DNA from: Triatoma infestans
Lineage: Eukaryota > Arthropoda > Insecta > Hemiptera > Reduviidae
Assembly (NCBI GenBank): GCA_011037195.1
Contig: JAAEAF010014388.1
Coordinates: forward strand, 1-64,000
Direction: 5' to 3'
DNA: 64,000 bases
Below the pieces are notes generated by a model. It was not told the DNA's origin and made no database searches. It saw nothing but the letters and a program-made list of their open reading frames with translations. The first letter of the stretch is position 1. Each line of letters opens with the position of its first letter. The position numbers and the translations under genes are program-made. This document shows, one piece after another, positions 23,001-34,164 of the stretch.

Positions 23001-23741
23001 TTACAGCTGCAGGAAATTCAAAAAGATTTTTACTGTTTAAAGATTTAAGTTATAATCAAAGTTATATACATGACATGCCGTTAAAGGATGCAATTTGGAT
23101 CATTAAAATAAGAGGTGAATTTTTAAATTTGAATGGTAAACCTTTCACAAAAGTAAACTCCATATGTCCTCTATGTTATATATGTGAGAATGAGGATGTT
23201 TACCATTTTGTGGTACAAGGCTAAGCGGTATTAGACTTAAGTGGTTCAAACAAGTATATTTAGAAGGTAATGAGTTTATTAATTGCGTCAATAGAGATAA
23301 ATGGTCGAGGCTTATAGGTTATTGCAAAGAGACATGGTTGTATAAGGAATGTTTGTTAGAAGTATAATGGTATATTTTGTGACATGATACTAGTTCTAAA
23401 TGGACATGGTTTATTATGCACTTATGGTTTATTAATGGTTTATATGTATAGAAAAAAAAAGTTGTAGTTTTATTCACGTTGAGAAAGTTTGGATTATTTT
23501 AAGTTGTTTTTTAATTTCATTACGCATCGTTTTGTAACCCATCTTATAATTTAAAAAATAGCTTTTATTATTTCTCCTGTTTATATCTCTGCGTTTGTTC
23601 AAAGGTAGATAATTTTTCTTTGAACTTCTTAGACGGTCTTTTGACCACGTAGTATTTATTGTCTTTTTGTTTATAACAGGATTATTTATTTTGTTTTACT
23701 ATGTAAATAGTTTTGAAATAAAGAAAATTATTATTATTATA
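20033..23741 (+). mobile_element. LINE 2, inserted in gene A intron 1
   Basis: A plus-strand LINE of about 3.7 kb ending in AAAATTATTATTATTAT. It is flanked by a near-perfect target duplication of about 14 bp (TAAAAAAACATAAG at 20019-20032 and TAAAAAAACCATAAG at 23742-23756). It is related to LINE 1 in order, motifs and tail. The 5' part is internally deleted (about 20580-20820). It interrupts an older LINE fragment that is continuous in gene B, so the insertion came after the A/B duplication. Confidence 0.85.
20401..23225 (+). pseudogene. LINE 2 coding relics (ORF1 start, endonuclease, RT)
   Basis: 20401-20577 encodes a short coiled-coil-like start (MDELKQMLLDMKDEIKKDNE) that stops early. 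An endonuclease trace lies around 20830 (LLCGDFNGRFGN). The RT then spans frames: NNKAPG at about 21560, NNYRGISFGNTIAKIF (21729 on), GLGQGCLLSPLLF and AYADDIVLLS (22078-22521, catalytic YADD intact). The C-terminal domain (22535-23224) ends with CPLCYICENEDVYHF, a Cys/His cluster similar in position to that of LINE 1. Multiple frameshifts and an early stop make it inactive. Confidence 0.82.
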
Positions 23742-23930
23742 TAAAAAAACCATAAGCTTATTCCTAACAATTAATTTTTTTTTTTAACAATAAACCGACA
23801 TTTGGAAATCCGACTTTACCAGATACATTCCATTATTTACGAATTATTGAGAAGCCATGATACAAGAGTTTTGTTAAAAGCAACAACGAATGATAATGTA
23901 CTGAACGAATGAATGTACTAAAGGCGATTG
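23742..23930 (-). repeat. Old LINE fragment, resumed after LINE 2
   Basis: Matches gene B 48727-48880 (CATTATTTACGAATT, TTTGTTAAAAGCAAC). Homology fades after about 23930, where gene A has lost the remainder. Confidence 0.65.
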
Positions 23931-24345
23931 TACTAGCCGTGGAAGAAATTTTTCTTTTATAATGTTATATGTTGTTACTCACCTACAAATATCGTGAGGT
24001 AGTTTATGGAGTCAATAACACTTTTATTTTTATGGTTGCTTTTAAGAGGAATTTTTGTGATAGTTTTAAATGTTTGAGTTATCAACAAATGTACTCGACC
24101 TGAGGCCACTTGAATTAGAAAAAATAGGTTTTTGAAATTGGTCTGGTCTGTGAGTGGGAACTGGCCACTCGAAAACGAAAATCCCAGGAACTTTAAGCTA
24201 GGAATCCTACGAGCGGATCCGATAAGAAGATTTGCTTTTTCCAGGTTTTACATTTCCTAAATTATTCTTATCTTAATTATCTAATTTTTGTACCTCTAAT
24301 TGCTCCAATTAAGACTGAAAAGTATAATTTAAAAAGTATACAATG

Positions 24346-24577
24346 AGGGGAGGGATTAGCTAAGTGGTTAGCGCGTTGGACTCTCACGCGGAGGTCCCGG
24401 GTTCGAGTCCAGTGCTACCCTTAGATTTTTTCTTCCTAGGAGCCTCTACAACTCAGTTCGGTGATGGACAGTGTTATCTGTAGCAAGAGAACACTTTCCG
24501 GAGGCCGGCAGTGCACTGAGAAGGCTCCGGGCGCTAATGACCATAGACGTTGAAGCGCCTTAAATTAAAAAAAAAAA
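24346..24577 (+). repeat. tRNA-derived SINE, gene A intron 1
   Basis: The head has GGGATTAGCTAAGTGGTTAG and GGGTTCGAGTCC, the body runs to GAGAAGGCTCCGGGCGC, and there is an A-rich tail. It is flanked by the 8-bp repeat ATACAATG (24338-24345 and 24578-24585). I saw no counterpart in gene B. Confidence 0.83.
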
Positions 24578-24672
24578 ATACAATGGTGTGAAACATTCAT
24601 ACAACTTTCTCTTACTGTTGTAAGTAAAATTATACATATATAAAATTTATACCGAATTATAACCTAATTGTC

Positions 24673-27600
24673 CCCGCAGGGGGCAGTTGTTGTGCGCGAC
24701 TGCCGGGGTTTTACGATCCTCCGGGCTCCTTAGTACAGTAGACCGCACACCCTCACCAGAACAGCATATAAAGCACGAACCAACACACGTACACTCACAT
24801 AAACACAAATAAATGTAAATACATTCATACATAAATATACACACGCACACAAGGCAATATCATCACTCACCTTAGGGTTTCCGTCCCTGAGTAGCCGCCC
24901 CGGATGGGGAAGCTGGCCTGGCAGCTTTGAGGAGGCAGCCCCTCCACTAGGCTAGGAGTCTATGGGCTAATCACCCATAACCCCGAATCACATAACGATT
25001 ACGAAACCTCAAAAAGCAGACGCCGGCCTAATTTTTCGGAGACGACCAAGCAGGAAAAAGGACTTGGAATGTTTTATCTTTATACATGCCTAGAGCTCTT
25101 CAAATGCTCCTTACAGAACTGGACAAGTATCGTGTGGACATAGCAGCTATCCAGGAAATCCGCTGGACTGGAGAAGGACTGTTAGAAAAAAAGCATCACA
25201 CCATTTATTATAGTTGCCATAAAACCTATCATCAGTTCGGAACAGGATTCATTGTTAACAAAAGAATGAGGGAGCAGGTGATTGACTTTGAACCAGTTAG
25301 TCCCAGAATATGTCGCCTACGGCTAAGAGGAAAGTTTTTCAACTTCAGCCTCATCAGCTGTCACGGCCCAACGGAAGTATCCGATGATGAGGAGAAAGAC
25401 ACATTTTACGATCTACTCGAAAGGGTGGTTGACAAATGCCAAAATCATCCTTGGCGATTTCAATGCAAAAGTGGGAGAAGAAAATGTATACATAACCACA
25501 ATAGGTACTCATAGCCTGCACAGCGAAACGAATGACAACGGCATGAGAATGATAAATTTCGCTGCCTCAAAAAACCTAGTAGTTGGAAGTACTCTCTTTC
25601 CGCAGAAAAAAATCCATAAGGCAACGTGGAGATCACCGGATGGGGTGACGCAAAATCAAATCGACCACGTACTGATAAGTAACAGGCATAGATCGAGCCT
25701 GATGAACGGGCGGACATTTAGGGGAGCGAATGTGGACTCGGACCGCTATCGCTAGAGTGAGAGCGAGAATAAGCAGCGTAAGTTCGACAAACAGCCGGAA
25801 AATTAAGAAGATTGATGTTTCAAAACTTATAGATGAGAAGATCCGAGAGAAATATCAACAACAATTTGAGGCATACATGGAGGAGTCACCTACTCCAGAA
25901 GACCTTAACACCCGATGGGAAAAATCTTCCGAGGCCATGAATAAAGCTGCACAGAGCACCCTTGGTTTTGAGGAAAAACCGTCTAGGAATCCGTGGTTTG
26001 GCGAGGAGTGTGAGAAAATCACTCAAGAAAAAAATAAAGCATATAAACAGATGCTTCAAAGAAGATCAACCAGGGCATCCAGGGAGGAATACTGCGCCAA
26101 AAGGCGAGAAGAAAAGAAAATCCACAGGAAAAAGAAAAGGCAATGGGAAAATAAAGAGCTGCAAGAAATCGAAAGATGCAGAAATGCTAACGAATCTAGA
26201 GCTTTCTTCCAGAAAATAAACAAAGGAAGAGCCCCATTTAAGCCGAAAATTAGCGCCTGTCGACTCGAGAATGGTTTACTCGCTATCCAGAGAGAAGAAA
26301 TCATGAATAGATGGTCAGATTACTTCCGGCGCTTCTTTGATTCTGTGTCGCAGGGCAATTTTAATATACCCCGATTAGCGGGGGATGAAATTGAGCCTCC
26401 AGAAGAGGATGAGAAAATGAAAACCAACAAAGCTCCTGAATGTGATAACCTTCCTCCAGAAATTTTTAAGCACGGAAGGCAGGAATTGCTGAAGGAGCTC
26501 CAAGAAATCATCCTCATAATCTGGTCTAGAGAAGAAATGCCATTATCTTGGAAGACGGCTATTATCTGCCCAATTTATAAAAAGGGAGATCAACTGGATA
26601 ACTGCATTACTCTAATGCAGTAATTAGAGAGGAATCTGGTTGTTGAATTGCATTTACAAGATCCTGTTCAACATTATATATTCAAGGCTCCTTCCTAATG
26701 TAGATGCTGAGATAGGTGGGTATCAGTGTGGATTTCGGCGAGATAAATCCACTATAAATCAAATATTCTCCCTACGTATGATACTGGAGAAAGGAAGGGA
26801 ATTCAATTTGCAAAACCACCATATTTCGTAGATTTCAAAGCAGCGTATGTCAGCATCAATCGAGAAGAGCTGTATAAGGCCATGTTGGAAATGCGTATTC
26901 CGCCTAAACTTGTTCGTCTTGTTAGACTCACGATGGAAGGAGCGGAGTGCGTTGTGCTTATAAAAGGGCACCACTCATCCAGCTTCAGCACGCGCAAAGG
27001 TGTGAGACAAGGAGATGCATTGGCTTGTCTGTTGTTTAATCTGGCCCTCGAAAAGGTAGTGCGGGATTCTGGGATACAGACAAGTGGAACGATATTCCAT
27101 AAGTCTGTCCAGATACTTGCTTATGCTGATGACATCGACATCATCGGGAGATCGTTCGACTCCATAAAAAATGCATTTCTCGATATGGAAAGGGCGGCTA
27201 AGAAACTCGGGCTGGAGGTGAACCAGGCAAAAACGAAATATATGCATGCTGGTGGAGCGACAACCTTGGCTTTAGCGCAGTCTATAGCAATAGGCGATTA
27301 TAGTTTTGAGCAAGTGGATAGGTTTTGCTACTTAAGTTCGCTGATTACTGGAAGCAATAACGTGTCCGAAGAGATAAGAAACAGAGTGATGGGGCTAATA
27401 GATGCTACTTCGGACTAAACCGCCATATAAAAAGCCGTTTTGTTTCTAGAAACACGAAGATCCTGTTGTACAAAACTCTGATCCGCACAGTGCTCATCAA
27501 TGGGTCTGAAACATGGACAATCTCCAAGAGTGACGAGAGAATCCTTTCGACATTCGAACGAAGAATTTTAAGAAGGATCTTCGGACCAGTTAGGGATGCC

Positions 27601-27938
27601 CAAAGCTGGAGAAGAAGAACCATATGGAGATACTGAACATGTATGGCGAGCCAGATGTAGTTAAAATAATTAGGCTCACTAGGCTGCGATGGGGAGGGCA
27701 TGTTGCAAGGATGGCAGACTATGAGGTGCCTAGAAAGGTCTTGGAAGAAAGACTTGACCGCACGAGAAGAGTGGGCAGACCCAAACTGAGATGGGTGTAT
27801 GGTATAGAAGAAGATTCCAAAGTTTTGCTGAATACGCGGAATTGGAAAGCTGCAGCAACTGATAGAGATGACTGGCGAAGGCGAATAGAGGAGGCTAACG
27901 CTCAGTAATGGGCTGTAAAGCCAACAAAGAAGAAGAAG
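24673..27938 (+). mobile_element. RTE-type LINE 3, near full length, in gene A intron 1
   Basis: A 3.27 kb plus-strand element, about the usual RTE length. It is flanked by a perfect 14-bp target duplication ATAACCTAATTGTC (24659-24672 and 27939-27952) and ends in an AAGAAGAAG-type short repeat, not poly(A). GC content is visibly higher than its surroundings. It encodes an endonuclease plus RT and the RTE-style C-terminus. Assignment to RTE is by motif recognition. Confidence 0.88.
25022..27908 (+). pseudogene. LINE 3 endonuclease/reverse transcriptase, frameshifted
   Basis: The endonuclease starts near WNVL at about 25066 and continues LLTELDKYRVDIAAIQEIRW (25086 on), ILGDFNAKVG (about 25448) and NQIDHVLIS (about 25650). 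The RT has NKAPECDNLPPEIF, IICPIYKKGD, GYQCGFRRDKST, then KGVRQGDALACLLFNLALEK and the intact catalytic box AYADDIDIIG (about 27118-27147). The C-terminus reads LRWGGHVARM and GRPKLRWVYGIEED, ending VLNT..DDWRRRIEEANAQ at 27908. At least four frameshifts and one stop (near 26830) break it. Confidence 0.85.
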
Positions 27939-27952
27939 ATAACCTAATTGTC

Positions 27953-28718
27953 ATAATTTAAAATATAGAGGTGATGGAGGATAACTACCTGCCAACTAAT
28001 ATCGGCAGTTAGAGAAGTAATTATACTATGGCCCAGTAGGCGCACCAAATCACTGTAACAGCTCCATATAACATTTGCTGAAATTTAACGCCACAAATCA
28101 CTTTTTTTGGAAATATGTTACAAATAAAAGTGATTCGTTTATATCTGTCCAGGTATAAAAGAAAAACCTTTATAGAAATTTTCAAGGATCTTCCTGACAA
28201 ATCCTAGCTTGTGAAATCGCACTTCTGGTTAACCGATTTTCTTCAAATTTGGAATCTTATTAATGCTTCAAATGTATATTAGTATTAGATAAGTGGTAGA
28301 ACCAATATTGTATTGAAATGGTACTTTATAAGGGACTTATAACTTACTTTTCCCCCCAGACCCCCCCCTCAAAACTCAATTTCGGGAAAATGTTTTAAAT
28401 AAAACTAATAGAGATTCATTTGTATAGACCGAATACGAAGATTAAATAAAATATGTGGAACCGTTTTCAGAATATCACCGAATACTGAGAAAAACATTCT
28501 GTGAAGTCGGGTGTCCGGTTAATGGATTTTGCTTAAGAACTTCGTATCGGATGTGGTGTTATACCAAGTTTGAGTTTCCTGTAATTTTTCGTTTTTGAGA
28601 TATTTCGTTCACGCACAAATACTGGCCATTTGCTAAAAACACTTTTTCCTTATCAGTAGACCTCAAAACATTATTTCCGGTAAAAACACAATTTCAATTT
28701 TTATTATCTTTTTTAATT
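27953..28718. other. Gene A intron 1, degraded repeats
   Basis: AT-rich noncoding sequence with phrases such as 'GGTTAATGGATTTTGCT' that recur at 49560 and more loosely near 52900, 54570 and 55090. It is an old dispersed repeat. The part from 28380 on is colinear with gene B 49450-49788. Confidence 0.55.
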
Positions 28719-28930
28719 CAAGGCGCGTCAACATCTAAGGTCATTAGCGTCCGGGGACTTCTCGGTGCACTACCGACCTCCAGGCACTGTTCTCTCTTTA
28801 AAGACAACACTGACCATCATCGGACAGTGAGTTGTAGAGGCTCCTAGAAAGAGAAAATCAAAGGGCAGCACTGCTGGACTCGAACCCCTCACCACCGTGA
28901 TGTTAGTCCAATGTGCCACCAATGAGCCTT
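28719..28930 (-). repeat. tRNA-derived SINE in gene A intron 1 (shared with gene B)
   Basis: Minus-strand SINE with an AT-rich tail on the left and a diverged head on the right. It has the same flanks as the SINE at 49789-49998 in gene B, so it is one insertion older than the duplication. Confidence 0.8.
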
Positions 28931-29594
28931 AATTTCGAAAAATCACACGATCACAATACTTCGTCTTACCAGGAGCAAGTGAAAGTAAAAAAATCTGGTT
29001 CCAATACTAATTCACAAACTAATGGGCCTTAATGTGAATACAACTGTATTTTTTGAATATCAACCGGATTTGGATGTTGCCCATCAACTGGACATTTTGA
29101 TCAATAGTATCAGATTATCTTCTAGCACAATACGAAGACAGCTCATACAAACAATTGTAATATTATCAATATATTTTATATTATTATAATAGGTTTAGTA
29201 AGAACTCCAAGATTGAATCTCATTTATCAATAAATTACACAAAGGAATTCATTAAAAGAAAGTATCGTGAGAATTTCAATAAAAGAAAGAATCCGGTAAT
29301 CTCATATCCTATTTTTTGTTTTTTTTTGCAACCATAAATGCATTGAATAAACTAAGGACTGATTTTTGATAAATAATATTTTAATAAATTAAAGGTGTAA
29401 TTGATTATTATCTATAGAATGATGAAATTATAGAAAAGTTTTAGAACAAAATTATAAGTTATACAAATATTCATGTTACTTGATTGAGTTTATTTAATTG
29501 TAACAACAGAAGAAATTATGAAAATAAATTAGATGATTCAATATTTTTAGGTCATTCTAATAGCTGATTATAACAATTTTAAAAATGTACTCAC

Positions 29595-30492
29595 TTAAAT
29601 CATTCTCCATAAGTTCTGGCGCTTCATATCCTTTTCCATTTCTGTGTTCATTTAAATTGTCCTTATTTTTTATATCAATTAACAGATCTAAGAAATCATT
29701 TCTGACTATATTATTCTTTTCTCTATAATTTACTGCTTCTTTAATTATTGATATCATACTATCTTCCATGGTTTTTGGTAAAGTACGAACACTTAGAAAT
29801 GTAGACAAAAATGGAAATATCGACATTAAAAGTCTTGTTATAACTACACGAGTTTTTACATAAGGTAGAAATATATCTTTTCCAATATTTCTTAGTTCAT
29901 TATCTGGTTTATCAATGGAATTCACTTCTAATCCAAAAGCACAAGAACATATAATATCTGTTGTAAATCTTGCCATCCAATCTTTCGCTTCTATTTCTCC
30001 TTCATTATCAGCTATCTGTTTGAATTGATGGTCAAGTTTTGCAGAACATTCTTTAAACAAATAAAACATTGCTTTTAATTTTCCGGAAGTAAAAGTTGGT
30101 GTTAATTTCGCTCGTAAAGCTCTCCATAAATCTCCTTCAATACTAAATAAATGTTTAGTGAGTACACCATGCGAAGGAAAATTAGTTCTAGCTTTAAAGT
30201 AAGCAAAGTCTTTTACTAATATTTTCTTAATAACTTCTGGATCTCTTGCTATTAATTCTGGTTTTCTTCCAAGATAAAAACCGCCTATTGGATGCGGATC
30301 AAGTTCTTTATAGAGCTGTTGGTATACTTTACCAAAATAATCAGTGAAGAAAAGGTTATTTGGATAAGTACCAAAAGGAAATGTTCCTTTTACATATGGG
30401 AAGCCTTTTTCCTCCCAATAACTATACACTGTCGTCCATTGTTTATAGATTAACCAAAGAACTGCAAATAATAACAGCACTTCCAACCACAT
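29595..30492 (-). CDS. CYP6-type P450 gene A, exon 1 (membrane anchor to pre-I-helix)
   Basis: 898-bp first coding exon of a complete four-exon gene (exons here, 19543-19764, 16444-16695, 12025-12194) encoding 513 residues, the normal size for a microsomal P450. The product is expected to be an ER-anchored haem-thiolate monooxygenase that takes electrons from P450 reductase; CYP6 members commonly oxidise xenobiotics and plant compounds, but the substrate cannot be read here. Visible: an N-terminal hydrophobic anchor (residues 2-16), the FPFG segment (38-41), and C-helix WRALR (W123, R127). The exon ends in phase 1 at Leu299 before a GTGAGTAC donor. The ATG is the only in-frame Met before the anchor and is conserved in gene B. 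A CAG seven bases upstream of the ATG after a pyrimidine run could be a 5' UTR splice acceptor. The CYP6 family call is firm, the subfamily is not. Confidence 0.95.
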
Positions 30493-31715
30493 GATTTAAC
30501 TGAAAAACAAAGAATTGAATGAAATGCTTTAGAACTTTTATGCATAACTAATTATGTGCAAATAAGCTTCCCAGCTCTGCGGAACGAACCACAAAAACAT
30601 ACATTTTTTATTTTTGTTATTTTTAAGGTGCTTAACGGCTAATGTTCTTTGCATTTACTGGACTAATATAATTATTTGCAGGAACATTTCTTATATGTAC
30701 TGTATTTTTAATTTCCATATTCTCTAAAGCATTCACTCAAACAATCACTTATCCACTCACACAAGTGCCGGAGTGCCAATCCCAGCTTCAGGGTCCACTC
30801 TTCCGAAAATTCAGTAGCTCCTAAGTATGGACGTTTTGAAGATGAAATGCTGTTGCCATCTCTGTCCGGCCTTGGTTCCTGCATTCATTCGCACCTTTGT
30901 TCATACTCTAACCTACTTTATTCATGCTCGTTAATGAATACAACCATTCCAATAAATCATTCTACACTAAAAAAAACCTAACCAACAAATCTGTCATTCA
31001 CACGCACACATCTACATCAATGGAGTAGAGTACTCGATATTCCTCTAATCCTAATTATAAAACTGAACAATTTTCTTTTACCTTTAATATATCAACTCAA
31101 TACTGTTTCTAACATATGTAAGTAGTATAAACAAAAAATAAGATGTGAACCACTTAAACGACACTTAAACCACTTAGTGCAATTAACATAATTGTAAAAT
31201 TGATAATTTTTCTTTCACCTTGGATAGTTCTAGTAGGTATAGTGTGTGATAAGGGGCTTGCATTGGTTAGCCTGATAACAAGTATAAAGTATGTGTTTAC
31301 CCCGTAATCCACAAGATAGCGCCAAAATATTGCCCAAACTTAATTCATTTTTTTAAAATGCCATAATTTCCGTAGAGAACCTTTTAAAAGCAATTTGCCA
31401 ATAACTACTCTTAAAAATACCTAACTCTGAAAATACCTAAGCAAATTCCTCATATTTGTGAATACCTGTGCACAAGTAATAGAGAGTGCTATACAAGTAG
31501 TTAATTATTATTGAAAGTAATTAAGTTAATCAAATTAAAACGATAATCAGTAGAGTTAGCTCGATGGTTACCAATTTGTTACGTTACTTTTTTTATTACT
31601 GATTCTACTATCACCAATCTTACGCGGCGCTCTTTTGCCATCTAGCGGCGTAATCATGCCTTACAGGCTAGTTAATTAGGTCTACTCCAGCCATCTAGCG
31701 GCACAATTGGGGTAT
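30493..31715. other. 5' flank of gene A
   Basis: Only the first 50-60 bases match the gene B flank; after about 30548 the two differ. I see no defensible TATA box or initiator. The stretch is AT-rich unique-looking sequence, ending in material that probably belongs to the 3' LTR of the adjacent Ty3-like element. Confidence 0.5.
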
Positions 31716-31779
31716 GGTTACATCTCCTCCCTTCCTTTCTGGCAATGGACCCCCGAATCTTAATTGATTTGAGAGACGT

Positions 31780-32895
31780 GGTTGCGACCTGCTTTGACAC
31801 CGTCAGTTGTGATTAGCACGTAGACGTTAGGCAATACGTTTTTCTTGATAATGGTATGGTCCCTCGAACCTAGCGGCTAGTTTCGCCGCAAATTGAGCGG
31901 GGATGATAGTGCCTCAAGACCTTCTCTTCAACCTGAAACTTTTGCTCCCTTCTAATTAGTTATAATAATGGGCTTATTTGTACTAGCCTTTAACAAAGTC
32001 TGCTCCACTAACAACCTGAGCTCTCTAAGTTTACTTAAGTGCTGTCCTATGGTTTATCAGCTGGTGGTTCTGAACCTTGAACATGTAGGGATTCCTGTGT
32101 GGAGATAGGATTAGGTTGCATAAGTTCCTTACTAAAATTTAAATAAGCCGGAGTACATCCGATAAAAGAATGCTTGCATGTATTCAAGGCAAACATGAAT
32201 TCTGATAAATACAGATCCTAGAATTTGTGGTTTGATCCTACAATAAAGAAGCATCGTTTTGGCCACACGGTCCACTCTTTCCACCGGATTAGCCTGAGGC
32301 CAATAGGAAGGGTACGGGTGCCAGTAATCCTAAAAGCTTTCGCTAAGTCTTCCATTATATGGTATATGGAATGGCGTTCCATTAGCATTATGTAACACTA
32401 GTAGAGTTCCCCGTCGGTAAATCACAGTTTTTTTGAACCATTTCATAACAGTGGATGCATTGGCTATTCTAATTGGGATCAGATCCGTCCAGTTAGAAAA
32501 GATGTCTGGGAACCGAGAATGTAACGGTATTCTGTCTAAAACGGATAACGGTCGAACGATGTCTGAACATACTCGTTGCCATGGCCGGTTGAAGATGTAT
32601 TAACCACGTTGGAGCTCGTTGCAGATTGTGAAGTTGGCAGATTTTACAGGCCTTCACTATCTTGGTAGATACTTAGCGAAAAATATGAATTTCTGATTCT
32701 AGCCATAGTTTTCTGAATCCGCAGATGATCTGAATCACGTCCATTATGAGACCTGGCAATAATGTCAGGACGACCATCAGGGTGAACCACTTTTTTCCAG
32801 GCATTCGCATCATTACCCATATACTTTTTCGACTCGTCCGGGTTATAAAAGTATAAGTTCCGCTCGGATTTGCCAGTCAGGATATTGGGATGCAA
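31780..32895 (-). pseudogene. Ty3-like integrase relic
   Basis: The N-terminal portion at 32644-32895 reads KKVVHPDGRPDIIARSH and KTMARIRNSYF, the zinc-binding (HHCC-type) segment before the core. The core near 32400-32560 gives PIRIANASTVMKWF and NGTPF around the conserved catalytic region in shifted frames. The C-terminal GPY/F-type segment reads FEGPYTIIKKNVLPNVYV around 31820-31880. Stops and frameshifts throughout. Confidence 0.7.
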
Positions 32896-32995
32896 ATCTT
32901 TTCACCTGAGCATACTTTGTACTGTACCAGAGTTCTTCGGGATTTCTAGTTTCTGTGATTATGGCACAATGGGTGTTGGGCAATCTCGATAAACA

Positions 32996-33187
32996 TCAGG
33001 AACGTGGGATTTTAGATGAAACATGATATGGCCTTTGTTTAATTGTTGGCTGGTCACCTATCTTGATGACATGTTCCACCGAATTGTTTGTCAAGTTTGG
33101 TCGCTTCTTCTTCACTTTTAGTTCTTTTCTCAAGAGATGGTCCAGCAGCGATCCTTCTTCTGGAGTGAGACGATATAGTCCAGCCAA
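32996..33187 (-). pseudogene. Ty3-like reverse transcriptase, N-terminal fragment
   Basis: LYRLTPEEGSLLDHLLRKEL, then NNSVEHVIKIGDQPTIKQRPY: the 'LT..V.H.I..GD..PIKQRPYRVS' entry of Ty3-like RT. The remainder of RT and RNase H is deleted at this locus. Confidence 0.72.
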
Positions 33188-33195
33188 AACGTTTT

Positions 33196-33429
33196 CTAAA
33201 GAATCAGATATAGTAGCGCGGAAGGGATAGGTAATATTAAATAGGATTCGAAAGTACCCCCGTTATCCAAAACTATTTCCATCGCTGCTAAAGAATCTAA
33301 CTCCAAGATACAAGGAATAGAGAGAAAAGGTAAGACACCAAAACGTAGCTGTGTAACTCCGTCTTCAATGTTTACCGATAGGGAAAATGTAGAAGATACG
33401 TTTTCTTTTATTCCGTTTGCCATACTCAC
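33196..33429 (-). pseudogene. Ty3-like aspartic protease fragment
   Basis: Contains LRFGVLPFLSIPCILELDSL, resembling the C-terminal half of retroelement proteases in which a '..ILG.D.L' block follows the flap. Here the Gly of that block is Glu. It ends directly beside the RT fragment, as expected for pol order. Confidence 0.5.
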
Positions 33430-33699
33430 GGGATATGGTCGAACGGTTGAATTAGCCGCGCCAAGCTACTGCACGGTAATGTCGGTTTCTTCATTGAGGT
33501 AGGACTGCACGCCTCCAGGGTCCACCAAAGCAAGGAGCCTTACACTCCAAAAAAAGAATCTGGAAACTGAATGTGTAGGACCAAAGGAATTCACTGAAAT
33601 TATTTTTGTGGGTGATTTTGGAGAAACTGGTGACCCAACTTTCTCGAAGGTTTGCTTAGTAGACGTAGTCTGCTATTGGAGGCAGCAGGGTCTGGAGCC

Positions 33700-34110
33700 T
33701 GGAGCAACCCTGACCCTGATGAAGCCCGGGCTCACGGCCCGTTTCCCGAAGAGAACATTTGGGACAAGTCTTGAAGTTGAAGTCCCGTTACCACACTAGT
33801 AGCAGAACAATTTTTTCTTCGGCTGCTTACATTCTGGGTATCTATGGCCAAGGTATTATAGTTTATTGAATTCGTTGCTTCTTTCGATCCACTCTTGGTT
33901 TGGGAGGAAGGCATTTCGCTTTTAGTACTAGCATTTTCTGCTGTCTTAGTTTCGATTGAATAAATCTCTATAGATGGTTTTCCTGATTTCACTCTCAGGA
34001 TGGTACTGCGCTTCGTACGTCGGGTCTGGAAAGAGAGATTGCCTTTAGGTGGGGGTGATCGGAAAGATCAGGTTCTCTCCTGGGTTGTTCGAACTCTTGC
34101 CCCTTCTTAA
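33700..34110 (-). pseudogene. Ty3-like gag C-terminal region with zinc-knuckle trace
   Basis: Minus strand near 33790-33850 gives HRYPECKQPKKKLFCYxCGN followed by a second Cys pair in shifted frame, a degraded CCHC-type knuckle. The upstream region is Ser/Thr/Lys-rich and Arg/Pro-rich (33732-34110), as in gag C-termini. Confidence 0.45.
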
Positions 34111-34164
34111 ATAAATCTAATACGTTGATACCTAGTACACAGATACTTTGAATGTGTATTACCG

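Larger units (their letters stand above)
31716..34120 (-). mobile_element. Ty3/gypsy-like LTR retrotransposon, internally deleted
   Basis: The minus-strand order from right to left is gag zinc knuckle, protease, start of RT, integrase, polypurine tract, start of 3' LTR. The polypurine tract AAGGAAGGGAGGAGA lies at 31723-31738, followed on the minus strand by TGTAACC (31716-31722), a normal LTR start. The LTR's far end and the 5' LTR are not identified. The RT core and RNase H are missing between 32996 and 32895, so the element is a deletion derivative. Confidence 0.75.

Noticed and set aside
24647..24850. Cysteine-rich 67-codon minus ORF
   Set aside because: It lies in the 5' region of LINE 3 on the opposite strand and straddles its target duplication.
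29557..29594. P450 exon 1 reading on to 29557 (and 51367 in gene B)
   Set aside because: The extra residues come from reading past a consensus GTGAGTAC donor, and the paralogs diverge there.
30493..31000. TATA box and regulatory sites for gene A
   Set aside because: The sequence is AT-rich throughout, so TATA-like strings are uninformative, and gene B offers no conserved match beyond about 55 bases.
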